Positions 31,101 through 42,053 of a stretch of DNA of 64,000 nt are shown piece after piece; the first letter of the stretch is position 1; every line of letters starts with the position of its first letter. The stretch comes from Toxorhynchites rutilus septentrionalis (taxonomy: Eukaryota > Arthropoda > Insecta > Diptera > Culicidae): positions 164,104,296 to 164,168,295 of the forward strand of contig NC_073746.1 of the NCBI RefSeq assembly GCF_029784135.1, given 5' to 3'. The position numbers were made by a program, and so were the translations under genes. The notes beneath the pieces are model-generated. The model saw nothing but the letters and a program-made list of their open reading frames with translations, did not search any database and was not told the origin of the DNA.

Positions 31101-32400
31101 AATGATTTCAATAATTTAAATTTTCTACTCAAAAATGAATTTACTTTTCTGTACATACCTAATATCGCTTCTCTGTTAACTCACAAACCGAAATATAACC
31201 ATCAACGAATTGAATTTTGATATTAAACCACTCAAAATGCTTAACATCGAAGCAGCTAAAATTACATCCACACGCGGAACCATGTATGATTTTCGGTTTT
31301 TGTTTCCCTGTTCCACTTTTGATTGGTATTCATTGCCATAGGGTGGCTTAAATATTATAGAATAACATGTAGAAGGTGTTCTCTTGAACAGAAATTTGAA
31401 ATTCAAAATGTAACTATACATATACGTTTTGAACTGATAGATAATCGTATACTGTACGTAGTTTTATTTGGGAGATATCCTGTGTAATCTCTAGGGGAAG
31501 TGAGGGCATAGTGGTTACCCTAAGGAATATGCCCATTTCCAGTGTTCGCATACCGCTTCAATTCCCGTTTCTTGAAGAATGTTATAGTTCAACTCATTGT
31601 TGTTCAAGATAGCATTCGGCTTTTACTATAAAAATTTATAATAGTACATATTTCATCATTAGAAAAAAAAAAAAAGTGAAAAAACGAACTTTTTTTTTTG
31701 CTTGGAGGTAAAGTGGTCACCTAGTGGGGGCAAAGAGGTCACTCGCACATATCAAACTAAATGAGATAGATTTATACATTTTTTTCGTCAGAATTTGTTC
31801 AAATCATTTTTGATATAGTAGCCACATGTTTGAAATAAGCTTGGCCTATTCACTTGAAGTCTCCATTTAAATTTTCTTATGCATACAAAAAAAACATAAC
31901 GTTCCGCATAATGAGGCTTGGTTTAGTTGGAGTGGCATATTTTTCCAGAGTCAAAGCCACAAAAAGAACTTCTTCATGAGAAGAATGTGATGAAGCATAT
32001 CAGCTTTAGTAAACAGAACATTGTAAGTCGTTATTCACCTATGACCACTTTGTCCCCTTTGAGACTTTGTAATTTCTGTGCTAATCGCTGAGATTAAACA
32101 ACATATCGGTTCATCTCTCTTAAAATATGTGAACATTCGTTCAAACTGATGATTTGTCCAAAATATCAGATTGAATCAACTAAATTTCACGAGAAATTAC
32201 TTAGATACCATGCGCACAGAACTACGGCCCAACTGTAATCAAGAGAGCAATTTCTGTTTTTATTTATCTTTTGACATGCGACATGCGACATATTGCAATT
32301 TATATCGCCTACAATCCTAAAAGTGTTTACAAAATTCCCAAACATCAAAAACAAATTGCAAAGACAAAGAAATTGCGCTCGCAAAAAACGTATTGCTGTA
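28178..32400. other. No recognisable gene over 4.2 kb
   Basis: Contains short low-complexity runs (CAT/CAG triplets near 29107-29150) and repeat-like GGTCACCTAGTGGGGGCAAA motifs at 31713-31745 and 30755, which look like an old MITE. A GTGTTGTCACG motif occurs at 28267 and 28451. Frames here are under 120 codons and without known motifs. Some of this may be unique host DNA. Confidence 0.35.
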
Positions 32401-32404
32401 TTAA

Positions 32405-32525
32405 CCCCTTCCCGTATTATTTAATACGCCACATATCAAATGATTTCACTACACTGCTGAGCGTTCTAGCGCCCTATGTTATGTAAGTACACTACGAGTG
32501 AGACTCGATGTTGTACGGGAAAGGG
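32405..32525. mobile_element. Short piggyBac-type MITE (121 bp)
   Basis: TTAA at 32401-32404, then CCCCTTCCCGTA; the right end is TACGGGAAAGGG followed by TAAA (one change from TTAA). Terminal form parallels the MITE at 7514-7699. Confidence 0.6.
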
Positions 32526-32566
32526 TAAAATTAACTTGAGTTGGCTTAAATTAACTTATCTATCTA

Positions 32567-33529
32567 TCTATATATATAAAAATGGAGTGATGTCTGTCTG
32601 TCTGTCTGATTCTTATAGACTCGGAAACTACTGAACCGATCGACATGAAAATAGGTATGTAGGGGTTTTTGGGGCCGGGGAAGGTTTTCGTGATATTTTG
32701 AGACCCCTCCCCCCTCTCTAAGGGGGGCTGCCATACAAATGAAACACAAATTTCTGCATTACTCGGAAATTAACCAAGCAAACAAAACCAAAGTTGGCAT
32801 GTGAAAGTTTTAGGGTGCAATAAATGTTTCTATGATGGTTAGACAGTCCTTCCTCCACTCAAAGGGGGGGCTGCCATACAAATGAAACACAAATTTCTGC
32901 ATTACTCGAGAATTAATCAAGCAAATGAAACCAAATTTGGCATGTGGAGGTTTTAGGATGCAATAAATGTTTCTATGGTGATAAGATACTCCTTCCCCCT
33001 CTCTTAGAGGGGGCTGCCATACAAATGAAACACAATTTTTTGTATTACTCGGAAATTAATCAATCAAACGAAACCAAAGTTGGCATGTGAAAGTTTTAGG
33101 GTGCAATAAATGTTTCTATGATGGTTGAACAGTCCTTCCCCCACTCAAAGGGGGGGCTGCCATACAAATGAAACACAAATTTCTGCGTTACTCGAGAATT
33201 AATCATGCAAATGAAACCAAATTTGGCATGTGGAGGTTTTAGGATGCAATAAATGTTTCTATGGTGTTAAGATACTCCTTCCCCCTCTCTTAGAGGGGGC
33301 TGCCGTACAAATGAAACACAAATTTTTGCATTACCCGAGAATTAATCAAGCAAATTAAACCAAATTAGGCATATGGAAACTTTAGGGTGCAATGAATGTT
33401 TCTATGGTGGTTAGATACCCCTCCCCCCTCTCTTAGGGGTGGCTGTCATACAAATAAAACACAAGTTTCTGCATTACTCGAGAATTAATCAAGTAAATGG
33501 TCGGGACGAAGTTTGCCGGGTTAGCTAGT
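32567..33529 (+). mobile_element. Non-autonomous Helitron (963 bp)
   Basis: Starts TCTATATATATAAAAATGGA after an A/T-rich flank and ends TTTGCCGGGTTAGCTAGT before A, the 5' TC and 3' CTAGT termini of rolling-circle Helitrons. No Rep/helicase is encoded, so it depends on an autonomous partner. The 5' ~160 bp holds a (TGTC)n run and the GGGGCCGGGGAAGG block; the remainder is a tandem array of 143-bp units. A near twin lies at 62389-63347. Confidence 0.85.
32728..33500 (+). repeat. 143-bp tandem array inside Helitron
   Basis: The motif CTG(C/T)C(A/G)TACAAAT occurs at 32728, 32871, 33014, 33157, 33300 and 33443: five intervals of exactly 143. Units 1 and 3 share a variant (TCGGAAATTAA, AAAGTTGGCATGTGAAAG), units 2 and 4 another (CTCGAGAATTAATCA, AAATTTGGCATGTGGAGG), giving a 286-bp higher-order pattern; units 5-6 form a third type. 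Confidence 0.9.
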
Positions 33530-34369
33530 ATTATATAAAACACATTAAAAGTAAAAGAAATTGTACTTCTGGCACATAATTCAAGTTTTAAAAGACGTTT
33601 GGACAGAGCGACTGTGCTCAGAAATTCGGGGAAAAAATTAAAATCCCTGCATTAATAGAGGGTGGCACGATCGAAATTTGGTCAACTTCAAGTTGAGGTA
33701 ACTCTTTTGAGAGTGCAAACTTGCACTCCCCTCATTTTATAAGTGTTGTGTTCAACGTGTAGAATCATTCCTCTATGTTGTTTTATTTTTCGTTTGATTT
33801 TCAGTTCTCAAAATAGCGTCCATCAAGAGGAACTCAAAAATTTTGCTGCAAAGCGCAGATGATTTTCTGTAACTTAGCTTTTATTATACCACTGCAGTTA
33901 AAAAAATAGAAAGGTGAGAGACGACAGCATCATTCGCGTAGGAGCAAGATTTATTTTCATTCCAATCGCTTGCTTATCACTATGAATATTATCTTAGGAA
34001 GAAACAAAATTTAATAATCAACTCATGATTTTGTCGCAACTCCCAAACCTCAAAAATCCTCTTTGAAAACATCAAAATCAACAATCAGCCTAAACTAAAG
34101 CTGTTGTCTGCTCGTTGGCTAGATCGATATTTCAATAGAAATAATAATGCATGATGTGCAGGACTAGAGAGGCTTCGAATTTGATGAAATTCATTCACTT
34201 CTATAACAACGAAAAATTATTGCCTTTATAATTTTCTTTTGCGATGTCAAGTTTGTTCTTCATTTAAAATAATGACATAGTTTATTCACATTTAAATCGA
34301 ATTTCAAAGCTGCAATATCGATTGCGCCATTAGTTCCATTCACGATCATCATGAAGTTTCTTAACATTA
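33530..34369. other. No recognisable feature
   Basis: Unassigned AT-rich sequence between the Helitron and the low-complexity tract. Confidence 0.4.
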
Positions 34370-37300
34370 ATACTATTTTTTTTTCTTATTTCCTTATTAG
34401 AAAATTCTAACATTTTTTTTTCCAATTGTTCAAATAGTTCAAACTCTTGTATTTTGATTTTTTTTTTCATTATGTAAATATTTGTGAATGTTTAGAATTT
34501 TTCGATTTTTTAAATTCTTATTTTTTTAATTTTTGTTCAGAATTTTTCGATTATTTTAATGCACAACGGGACATAAAAAAAATAGGAAAAAGACCAAAAT
34601 AAAAATTTAAACAAACATTACAAACATTCAAAACATTTTCCAAAATTCAAACAAAAACAAATAATTTAGAAAATTAAAAAGAATAAAAACTTTAAAAACT
34701 TAAATCAGAATCGAAAAAGAATGTTAAATTCAAAACATTGAAAAAATTTATAAAAACAATTTGAACAATTTAGAAAAAAAATCGAAAAGTTCAAGTTTAA
34801 AATTTCAAAAAAGGTATTAAACTCAAAACATTAAAATAATGCAAGAATTTGAATAATTTAAACAATTTAGAAAAAAATCGAAAGGTTCAAGTTTAAAATT
34901 TAAAAAAAGGAATTTTTTAAAAAGTTTTCAATTTAAAGGAATATTGAAAACGTTTTCAAACTCGAAAACGAAGAATTAAAAAAAATTCAAAGACAAAGAA
35001 AAAAACACAATTAAAACAAATAATGATACTGAAATTGTTAATCTTCGAAAATTTAAACAGTTTACAAAAACTCGAAAGCCTAAGTAATTTTGGAAATTAG
35101 AAATATTTCAGAATGCTCTATTTAAATTTCAAAACATTCGGGAAATTTCAACAATTTAACCATCAAAAGTTCGAACAATTTATAAACAAACAAAATATAT
35201 CAATAATAAATAAAAAATAAATAGAAATAAATAAATAAAAACAATACAAATTCAAACAAACCTAACTTGAAATTTTTGAAATAAACAAAAATGAAAATTT
35301 TAATATTTTCAATTTTTTTAAAGCTCGCAAATCCGAAAAAATGGAAGAATATATATTTCCTGAAATTTTAAACTGTAAAATTTCAAAAACAAAAATAGAA
35401 GTATTAAAAAACAAAACAAAACAATCAAATCATTTAAAAGATCTGAAAAATTAGAATAAAAGAGTGAATTATAAAAATTGAAATGAGACAAAAAAAATTG
35501 AACTTAAAACAAAAACTTAAAAAAAAATGAAAATTAAAAAAGATGTAATTGATGTAAGATGTTAACTTTAAAAATCAAAATGTATAAAAAAAAACCTTGA
35601 AAAAAAAAAAGAAAGTTTGAAAATTTAAAAAAAATAACGACCCAAAAAATTCAACAGAAAATTAAAAGCTTCAAAAAACTAGATAATTATAAGAAATAGG
35701 AAAATAACAGGGCGGACTCGATTATATACAGTTTTTGATTTCTTTTCACTGTATATAAACGAGTCAAAAAAAAAATTCTATTGGTTTTTTTCATGTATTT
35801 TTGATTCATCCCCTAAAAATCAGAAAACACCTTTCTCACATGAAAAAAAATAATTTATCCAGATTCTCTCAAGAGTTGACACACGTTTATATTTGATGAA
35901 AAAAATCCCTTTACGCATATGTTCGAATTTCAACAATGACAGAGTTATAGAACTGTTTTTTTTTTGTTTTGGACTCTACAGGATATTTTGGACTTTTGGA
36001 AGTGAAAAACCTAAAAGTTAATAATTTCTGTTATTGTTATTTGTGTTATTATTAATTTTATCCTTAAAAATTTATATTAAACTAGATTGTTTCTATCAAT
36101 TAAATTGAAGCTCTCTAACCGCTCCACAATTTGTTCTTTTACACCCAACTTCTATCTTTCTTAATTTCGCTGCAATATCGATATAAACAATTCCTGGTGA
36201 AAGTTCAAACAAAATCTTCAAAAATTACGATTTTTACCCCATTGTACATGTAATAGCCACTTAAATTTCACCTTAACCTTAAAAGGTTACATTTCTGCTT
36301 GAAATAAGTCATATTTAAAGTCATATCATAGTCATATTTAAATATTTTTTTCGAAACTGTATATAATTGAGTCCAAAATTGTATATAATCGAGTCCGACC
36401 TGTATAGAAAATTTTAAAAATTACAATAAATTTTAAATTTAAAAATTATATAAATTTTGAAAGAAAAAAATTATTGCATGATTCAAAAAATTGTAAAAAT
36501 TCAAACAAAATCAAATAACTTGAAAAATTTAAATAAAATGAAAATTTGAAAAATTCGAATTAAAAAAATTAAAAAAGTTTTGAAAATTGCAGCAATAGAA
36601 AAATTTAGAAAACTAAAAAAAATTTAATAAATAATAGAATTCCATATTCAAAAAAAAATTTCAAAATATTAACAAATCAAAAAATACAAAAAGAAAAAAA
36701 AATCGATAAATTAAAAAAAAATTATTGAAAAGTCTAAAAATCGAAAATTAAATGAAAAACCAAAAATTTAAAAAAATTTAAAAAAAATAAAGTTCTACAA
36801 ACTTGAAAGAATAAAAAAACGAAAACTAAAATTTCAAAAAACGAAAAATTGCAAAAAGTGTTGGAAGGTTTTAAAAAAAACGAAAAAATTAAAAACTAAA
36901 AACTGAAAAATTTGGAAAAATTATATAGCTCGAATAATCTGGAAAATTCAAAATTTAGATAAATTTGGAACGTTTAATAAATTTGAAACATTAAAAAAAC
37001 TCGAAAAATTTGATAAAATACTAATAAAGTTATGGATTGAAATGATTAGATAACTTTAACATTCAATAAATTCAAAAATTGTAAAAAATAAAATTGATTT
37101 TTTTTCAAAAATCAAAAAAGTTAAAAAAATGAATTTTTGAAAAATTAAAAAAAAAAGAATTTAAAACGTTCAAAAATATTAAATAATTAGAAAAAATTGA
37201 AATAATTTTAAAAATTTATAAGTTTTAATAAAAAAAACTAAAATTAACATGAAATACAAAAATTTGAATAATGGAAAAAAATCCATAAATATAAAAAAAT

Positions 37301-37480
37301 TAATAAATCAATAAAAATAGGAAAAGAATCAAAAAGGTAAAAAAAAACAAAAACCACAAAAAAACGTAGAAAAAAAACTTCTAAAAACTCCAATCTTTTT
37401 TTAGAGAATCTGCATCCATTTCAAACATACAAAAAAAATTTGAAGAATTCAAAGAATGGGAAAATCGAAGAATATTTAGA
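34370..37480. repeat. Low-complexity A/T-skewed tract
   Basis: About 184 bp rich in T on the plus strand (34370-34557) switch abruptly, at TTAATGCACAACGGGACATA, to ~2.9 kb rich in A and poor in T, G and C, made of irregular AAAATTCAAAAA-like pieces with no fixed period. A family B MITE interrupts it at 35708-36402. There are no frames of note. It looks like cryptically simple DNA grown by slippage. Confidence 0.8.
35708..36402. mobile_element. MITE family B, complete (695 bp)
   Basis: Left end CAGGGCGGACTCGATTATAT ACAGT; right end, inverted, CAGGTCGGACTCGATTATAT ACAAT, followed by a second inner copy (GGACTCAATTATATACAGTT). The interior is AT-rich but unlike the surrounding A-skewed tract. 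Related ends at 19258 and 26560-27104. The superfamily is not determined; probable TA-type flanks. Confidence 0.75.
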
Positions 37481-38379
37481 AAATTCAGAATATCTGTATT
37501 GAATCAAGACATATTTTCAAGCATAGATTTTGCAAAAATGATTCGGCAATTGTTGATGGTAATAACATCCCGCTACTAAGCATATAAATTGCAATAAAAT
37601 ATTCGGCTCCATTAACTTTTAATGAATGTTTACACAGTTACCAGGGGCTTTGTAGTCTAAGAATTCTGTGTGAACAATCAGAGTAATCTATAATTATGTT
37701 TTCGTTTGTTTAAAGGTCTGAAATATCTGTAGAAATATAGCATAATCTGTAGTCACCACCCCTGAGTAAATATGGTTTCAAGAATAAACGCATTCTCACT
37801 AATGAAATTCAGACTAAGCCTTGTATGGTTACTGAAGACTTTATGCGAGTGGTTGAAATATTAAGTGTACAAGTATCGTTGCTGAATTGTTTGCGTGTTC
37901 GCTTATTGAGCAAACGATCGTGAGTTCAAAGTTCAGAATCCTCAATTCTGGATCATCTTTGTGAGTTATTAATATTACTATGTCCACACAACCATCATCA
38001 AGTGACGGTGATCTAGTCTCTCTCTGTGCTGCAAGGCTCTGCTGCTTTGCAGCGAGGAATATCGGAGTATTTGTGCTATAAATAACGCACCAATGGAAGT
38101 CTCGAATCTCCTGTCGCGCGGTGTGAACAGTTGAACGAAATAAATACTCTTTGGCCGAAAATGTGATATTGTTCAATTTACCACATGTTATCAATAACAT
38201 AAAAATTTACACGATTGAATCAGGTTACAACTGAAAATGCTAAAGAACCTCAATAAAATGAACAAATTGAAGAGTAACAAATGGATATTTGATGAAAGAA
38301 GCATTCGCTTGAAAAAACTTTAGAAAGAACCGACATCATAGACCAGAGCAATCTAAATATCGTTCTTGACAGTTCCAGA
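37481..38379. other. No recognisable gene
   Basis: A 119-codon minus frame at 37841-38200 has no known motif. The segment around 37900-38110 is complex, non-repetitive sequence of unknown role. Confidence 0.35.
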
Positions 38380-38560
38380 CGGTAGGTGCTTCCAATTCTG
38401 TATGTCTTGATTTTTGTGTTCGATGGTTTTCCAAGTTCTTTTACATCCAAGTCAAAATCATAGCTTCTGAATCGTTTAAACCACTCCTGCACATGCTTAC
38501 CGATGGATTCTTCGTAAACTTGGACAAAGAAAAAATGACTGTGAACTGCACTTGTTTTTA
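38380..38560 (-). pseudogene. mariner N-terminal fragment
   Basis: The minus frame near 38492 reads QEWFKRFRSYDFDLDVKELG KPSN after an ESIGKHV-like lead, resembling the helix-turn-helix region of mariner transposases (WFxxFRSGDFDLED.xRSGRP). Homology is short and no catalytic part follows, so this is a small relic. Confidence 0.55.
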
Positions 38561-38748
38561 GAGGAAGAAAAAAGCAATAGAACTCCCCGCAAATGGTTTT
38601 TCCGGTACAAAAATCGACATATTCAATGCGAGCAAAATATTGGTTGTCTACACTTCAATAGAATGAACTTGTCTACGTTTCGATGCTGAAGTACTCGGCT
38701 TTCAAGTACATGCGATACCAATTTCAACATAATGCTAACAGTAAAAAA

Positions 38749-39294
38749 GAGCAATTCCAAATGAAATCGATAAATGACAAAACATGAGTATTTTTGATTT
38801 GAATGAAAATTTGTATTCAGTTTGGGTTGAAGGAAATATGAGTTTTCCACAGCAATTGGGAATTTTTTACTCAAGCGTAACTTTTGAAAAGGGCGTATCG
38901 ATTTTAGTAGGAGAAATCTTTGATAATTTATATCTAAAAAACTATGAGTCGTACCGAAATAGTGTCTTAGAAAGAGTTATAGAGTATTGATGTCTAAACA
39001 TGAAAAAAATATACACTGAGAAAAAAAATCATTTATTTACAAAAAAAACTTTGATTTGCAATATCCAAAATACATATATATATATTTTTAATTTTTTTCA
39101 TATAAAATAGAAGTCATGTAGAAAATTTAAAAAATGGGTCCAAGATGGTAAAACTATTTTTGACGAAATTTGTGAAACATCGAATTTTTATGAATTTTCG
39201 AAACTTAGAATTTTTGTATGTTAACAATCATTTTTAGCCACAAATTATGATTCCTGATGTGATTTAAAACAAAAAAGGTTATTATAAATCTCAA
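38749..39294 (+). repeat. Long TIR, left
   Basis: Inverted partner of 41306-41873, with small indels. The 68-codon frame here (38784-38990) is an artefact of the repeat. Confidence 0.85.
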
Positions 39295-39310
39295 TGTCAA
39301 TGTCGTATTT

Positions 39311-39640
39311 CTATTTAAACTGACATAAACTCGCAAAATTTTTCCTATTTTTATACTGGGATGCAGCACCATCCAACATTAATTTTATTCTTTTTACCTG
39401 CATTTGTTGTTTCAAAAATGTTACCAATTTAGAAATAAATACTTGCACAGCTATTGTGTCATGACTTAAAACTTCAGATATAACTACAAAGCTTAAATTT
39501 GCCAGAGAACCTTTTTCATCTTTATAATAAACAACGAATGGATGGACTGTTGCTTGAGCATTGTTCCAGTGATGACTTTGAACTTCGTCTTGAAGCACAA
39601 ATGAAAAATTTTCGGAAAAATCGCAAATCACAACAAGCAT
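39311..39640 (-). pseudogene. Transposase-like family, catalytic-part fragment
   Basis: A minus-strand frame of 109 codons containing VVICDFSENFSFVLQDEVQS, HHWNNAQATVHPFVVYYKDE, FVVISEVLSHDTIAVQVFIS and LMLDGAASQYKNRKNFASLC. I recognise these blocks from unnamed proteins repeated in many arthropod and cnidarian genomes. The Asp in CDFSENF and the Asp in LDGAASQYKN sit as expected for an RNase H-like DDE fold (inference). The frame stops after LCQFK, whereas the family continues with a further conserved domain, so the C-terminus is lost. It follows 39671-40618, but the residues that normally join the two are missing. Confidence 0.75.
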
Positions 39641-39670
39641 TTTTTACATTCACGAAAGTAGAAAAATTAC

Positions 39671-40731
39671 TTACTCATGATATTTTTTGAGACTATGAAG
39701 CATAAGATTTACATTTTCATGGAATGTACAAACACAAACGTTATGATTTCCTGAACTACTCAGCAATTTGCAATGCTTCGGACGCATTGATGCAATAGAG
39801 CTAAATCCAATTTTGCGATTTGGATTAAGTTCCTTAAATCTGTTGAAAGTTTCCCGTAATGATGTTATTAATAACCTTTTTTGGATGTGTTGACGCTTCC
39901 CATCTTTGGCTACAGAAACATAGTCTCTTTCTCCAGGTAATGATCGACTGATATCGTCGTCATTATAAAATTCCGAAACATGATTTTTAACATCTTCACT
40001 TAAACTTGGTCCATATTTGCTATGTAGTGTCGACAATACACCTTTTTCATTTGTCAGTTTTTTTGGCTTGTTTGCTATATATTTATTAACGCCAAATTCT
40101 TCTTCCATTTTTTGCACGGACCAAGACTTAGGCAAAACTGTTAAAATTCTAACTTTTTCTGATCTTATTGTCTCTGTGTGGTCAAATTTCTCTTTGAGCT
40201 GATTGATAATTTCATCAAACTCTTTTGTCTTTTGTTTAAAGTTCGACTCTTCGTCTTCTTCATGTGAAAAGGAAAATAGATTTCTTTTAATACCTTTACA
40301 AATTTCTTTGAATTTTTGTTCGGGGTAACTAGCCTGTCCAAGTCTTTTCGTCATTATTGGTGAAACGTTAATACCGGCGATTCCCTTGTTGAATAGCTCA
40401 ATGTTGTACGCTCGGGAATACTCTGGTATATTGCTGTTTTGGGAATCTTGCGAAAATGCTGAGACGACTGAAACTATTGATGGTACTTCTTCTGAAGTAT
40501 TTCCTACTGATGTACTGATCTGCTCCTCAGTACCAAACACTGCTTTGGTTTGGAAGAGTATACAGATAAACGGTATGATCCGCAAATTTTTAAAGATGTA
40601 TCTAAAAGAATATTGCATCCCATTGACTTAAGTTTCTCAATCATTTCAGATGAACATTTCTTACCGTTTTTCGGAAACGGTCTACAACACGAATTATTTT
40701 TTGTGGTCCATTGTGGTATACTGTTATTCAC
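39671..40731 (-). pseudogene. Transposase-like family, N-terminal and middle fragment
   Basis: From 40731, one frame gives a Cys-rich start (NSCCRPFPKNGKKC ... LKICGSYRLSVYSSKPKQ) that suits a zinc-binding, DNA-binding head. After a frame change near 40570 the 315-codon frame (40618 to 39671) continues: FGTEEQISTS; PEQKFKEICKGIKRNLFS; FDEIINQLKEKF; EKVRILTVLPKSWSVQKMEE; EFGVNKYIANKPKKLTNEKG; LPGERDYVSVAKDG; IQKRLLITSLRETF; GFSSIASMRPKHCKLL; NHNVCVCTFHENVNLMLHSL. It then stops at 39671. Same family as 39311-39640. The KSWS..K...FG..KY block resembles a helix-turn-helix. Frameshift plus internal deletion make it inactive. Confidence 0.75.
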
Positions 40732-40785
40732 TCTATAAGGAAGATTGTTCGACTGATGAACGATGTTTGGATATGAGTAACTTTA

Positions 40786-40910
40786 TATACATTATAGAGG
40801 TACCTTAAAGGTACCTGACTTTATATACCTGTACAGAGGTAGCTTAAAGATACCTGACTTTATATACCTATGCAGATGTAGCTTAGAGATACCTGCCTTC
40901 AGGTATAATC
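40786..40910. repeat. ~60-bp imperfect tandem repeat in transposon
   Basis: ACTTTATATACCT.T.CAGA(G)GTA(G)CTTA(A/G)AGATACCTG occurs about three times (from 40781, 40831 and 40857 on), upstream of the transposase-like frame. It may be a subterminal binding repeat. Confidence 0.5.
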
Positions 40911-41305
40911 TAGGCATAACGAAAACAAGTTAATTATATTTGTACCCATAACGTCCGGTTGAATCAACAAGGTGTATTTGTTGTTGAGATTTCAATTCTA
41001 CTGTTCGTGTTTTGATTGTGTAACACGAATGATATGTTAAAAGTGTGTATTAAGATAAAAAAAGATTTTTTAATATCGCTACGTTTTGTGTTAACCCACA
41101 TGTCTTCAAATGTTTTTCAACGTAATTCCTAAACATATATTTTTACCTTAATAACATATTTGGGAATGTTGTTGGAAATTATAAGCAAATTCATAAACTC
41201 GTCGGTATAACACGACAAACATATTAAAAGGGAATATTCACTATAAAAAAGACAATAAATTGAAAATATTTTTTTAAATATCTCGAGAATGGTTACATTT
41301 AGAAG

Positions 41306-41873
41306 GAGATTTATAATGAGCTTTTTTGTTTTAAATCACATCAGAAATCATAATTTGTGGCTAGAAATAATTGTTCACATACAAAAATTCTAAGTTTCGG
41401 AAATTCATAAAAATTCGATGTTCCACAAAGTTTGTCAAAAATAGTTTTACCATCTTGGACCCATTTTTTAAATTTTCTACATGACTTCTATTTTATATGA
41501 AAAAATTAAAAAAAAAATTAAAAATATGTATTTTGGATATTGCAAATTAAAGTTTTTTTTGTAAATAGAAAAAAAGAGTACTATTTTTATTTCTCAGTGT
41601 ATATTTTTTTCATGTTAAGACATCAATTCGCTATAACTCTTTCTAAGACACTATTTCGGTACGACTCATAGTTTTTTAGATATAAATTATCAAAGATTTC
41701 TCCTACTAAAATCGATACGCCCTTTTCAAAAGTTACGCTTGAGTCAAAAAATTCCCAATTGCTGTTGAAAACTCATATTTCCTCCAACCCAAACGAAATA
41801 CAAACTTTCATTCGAATCAAAAGTACGTGTTTTTAAAATCTGCATTTTTTGGACGATTTCATTTGGAATTGCA
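41306..41873 (-). repeat. Long TIR, right
   Basis: Inverted partner of 38749-39294. The right boundary abuts the tail region of a SINE. Confidence 0.85.
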
Positions 41874-41889
41874 CAAAAAAATCTCCAAA

Positions 41890-42053
41890 AAAATTCCCAG
41901 TAAAATACTTTCAAACACAAATGTGACTTTCAACACATTTCGGCTGGTTCGTCACTTTTACTTCCATTTTTGGAAGAATGTCGGTAGTGAGAATTTAACT
42001 TGTGATCTCTGCGTGAGAGGTTACGGATGTTACCACTACGCCAGATCGCCTCC
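41890..42053 (-). mobile_element. tRNA-derived SINE of a second family
   Basis: On the minus strand the head GGCGATCTGGCGTAGTGGTA ACATCC has an A-box, and AAGTTAAATTCTCAC is a weakened B-box. A non-tRNA body (GGAAGTAAAAGTGACGAACC AGCCGAAATGTGTTGAAAG) follows and ends in AT-rich sequence beside the long-TIR transposon. It differs from the GGCCGAGTGG SINEs. Boundaries are approximate. Confidence 0.65.

Larger units (their letters stand above)
38749..41873 (-). mobile_element. Transposon with ~550-bp terminal inverted repeats
   Basis: 38749-39294 and 41306-41873 are long inverted copies of each other: outer end GAGCAATTCCAAATGAAATC / inverted GTGCAATTCCAAATGAAATC, then AGCAATTGGGAATTTTTT, CTCAAGCGTAACTTTTGAAA, GAGTCGTACCGAAATAGTGT, and inner limit GATGTGATTTAAAACAAAAA. 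Between them on the minus strand lie pieces of a transposase-like protein (39311-40731). A-rich flanks obscure the target duplication. This is a degraded member of a DNA transposon family with unusually long TIRs; a solo TIR piece lies at 11338-11512. Confidence 0.85.

Noticed and set aside
32728..33500. CRISPR-like array because of the regular 143-bp spacing
   Set aside because: Units are contiguous and similar along their whole length with no unique spacers, and sit inside a Helitron in a eukaryotic genome.
37841..38200. 119-codon minus frame as a gene
   Set aside because: No motif or homology I recognise, and no conserved context.
38784..38990. 68-codon frame in the left long TIR (and its mirror near 41827-42231)
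   Set aside because: Both fall in the inverted repeat and neighbouring SINE; the translation is not conserved between the two TIR copies.
40786..40910. Riboswitch or RNA structure from repeated GGTACCTTAAAGGTACC
   Set aside because: It is a short tandem repeat upstream of a transposase-like frame; subterminal transposon repeats explain it more simply.
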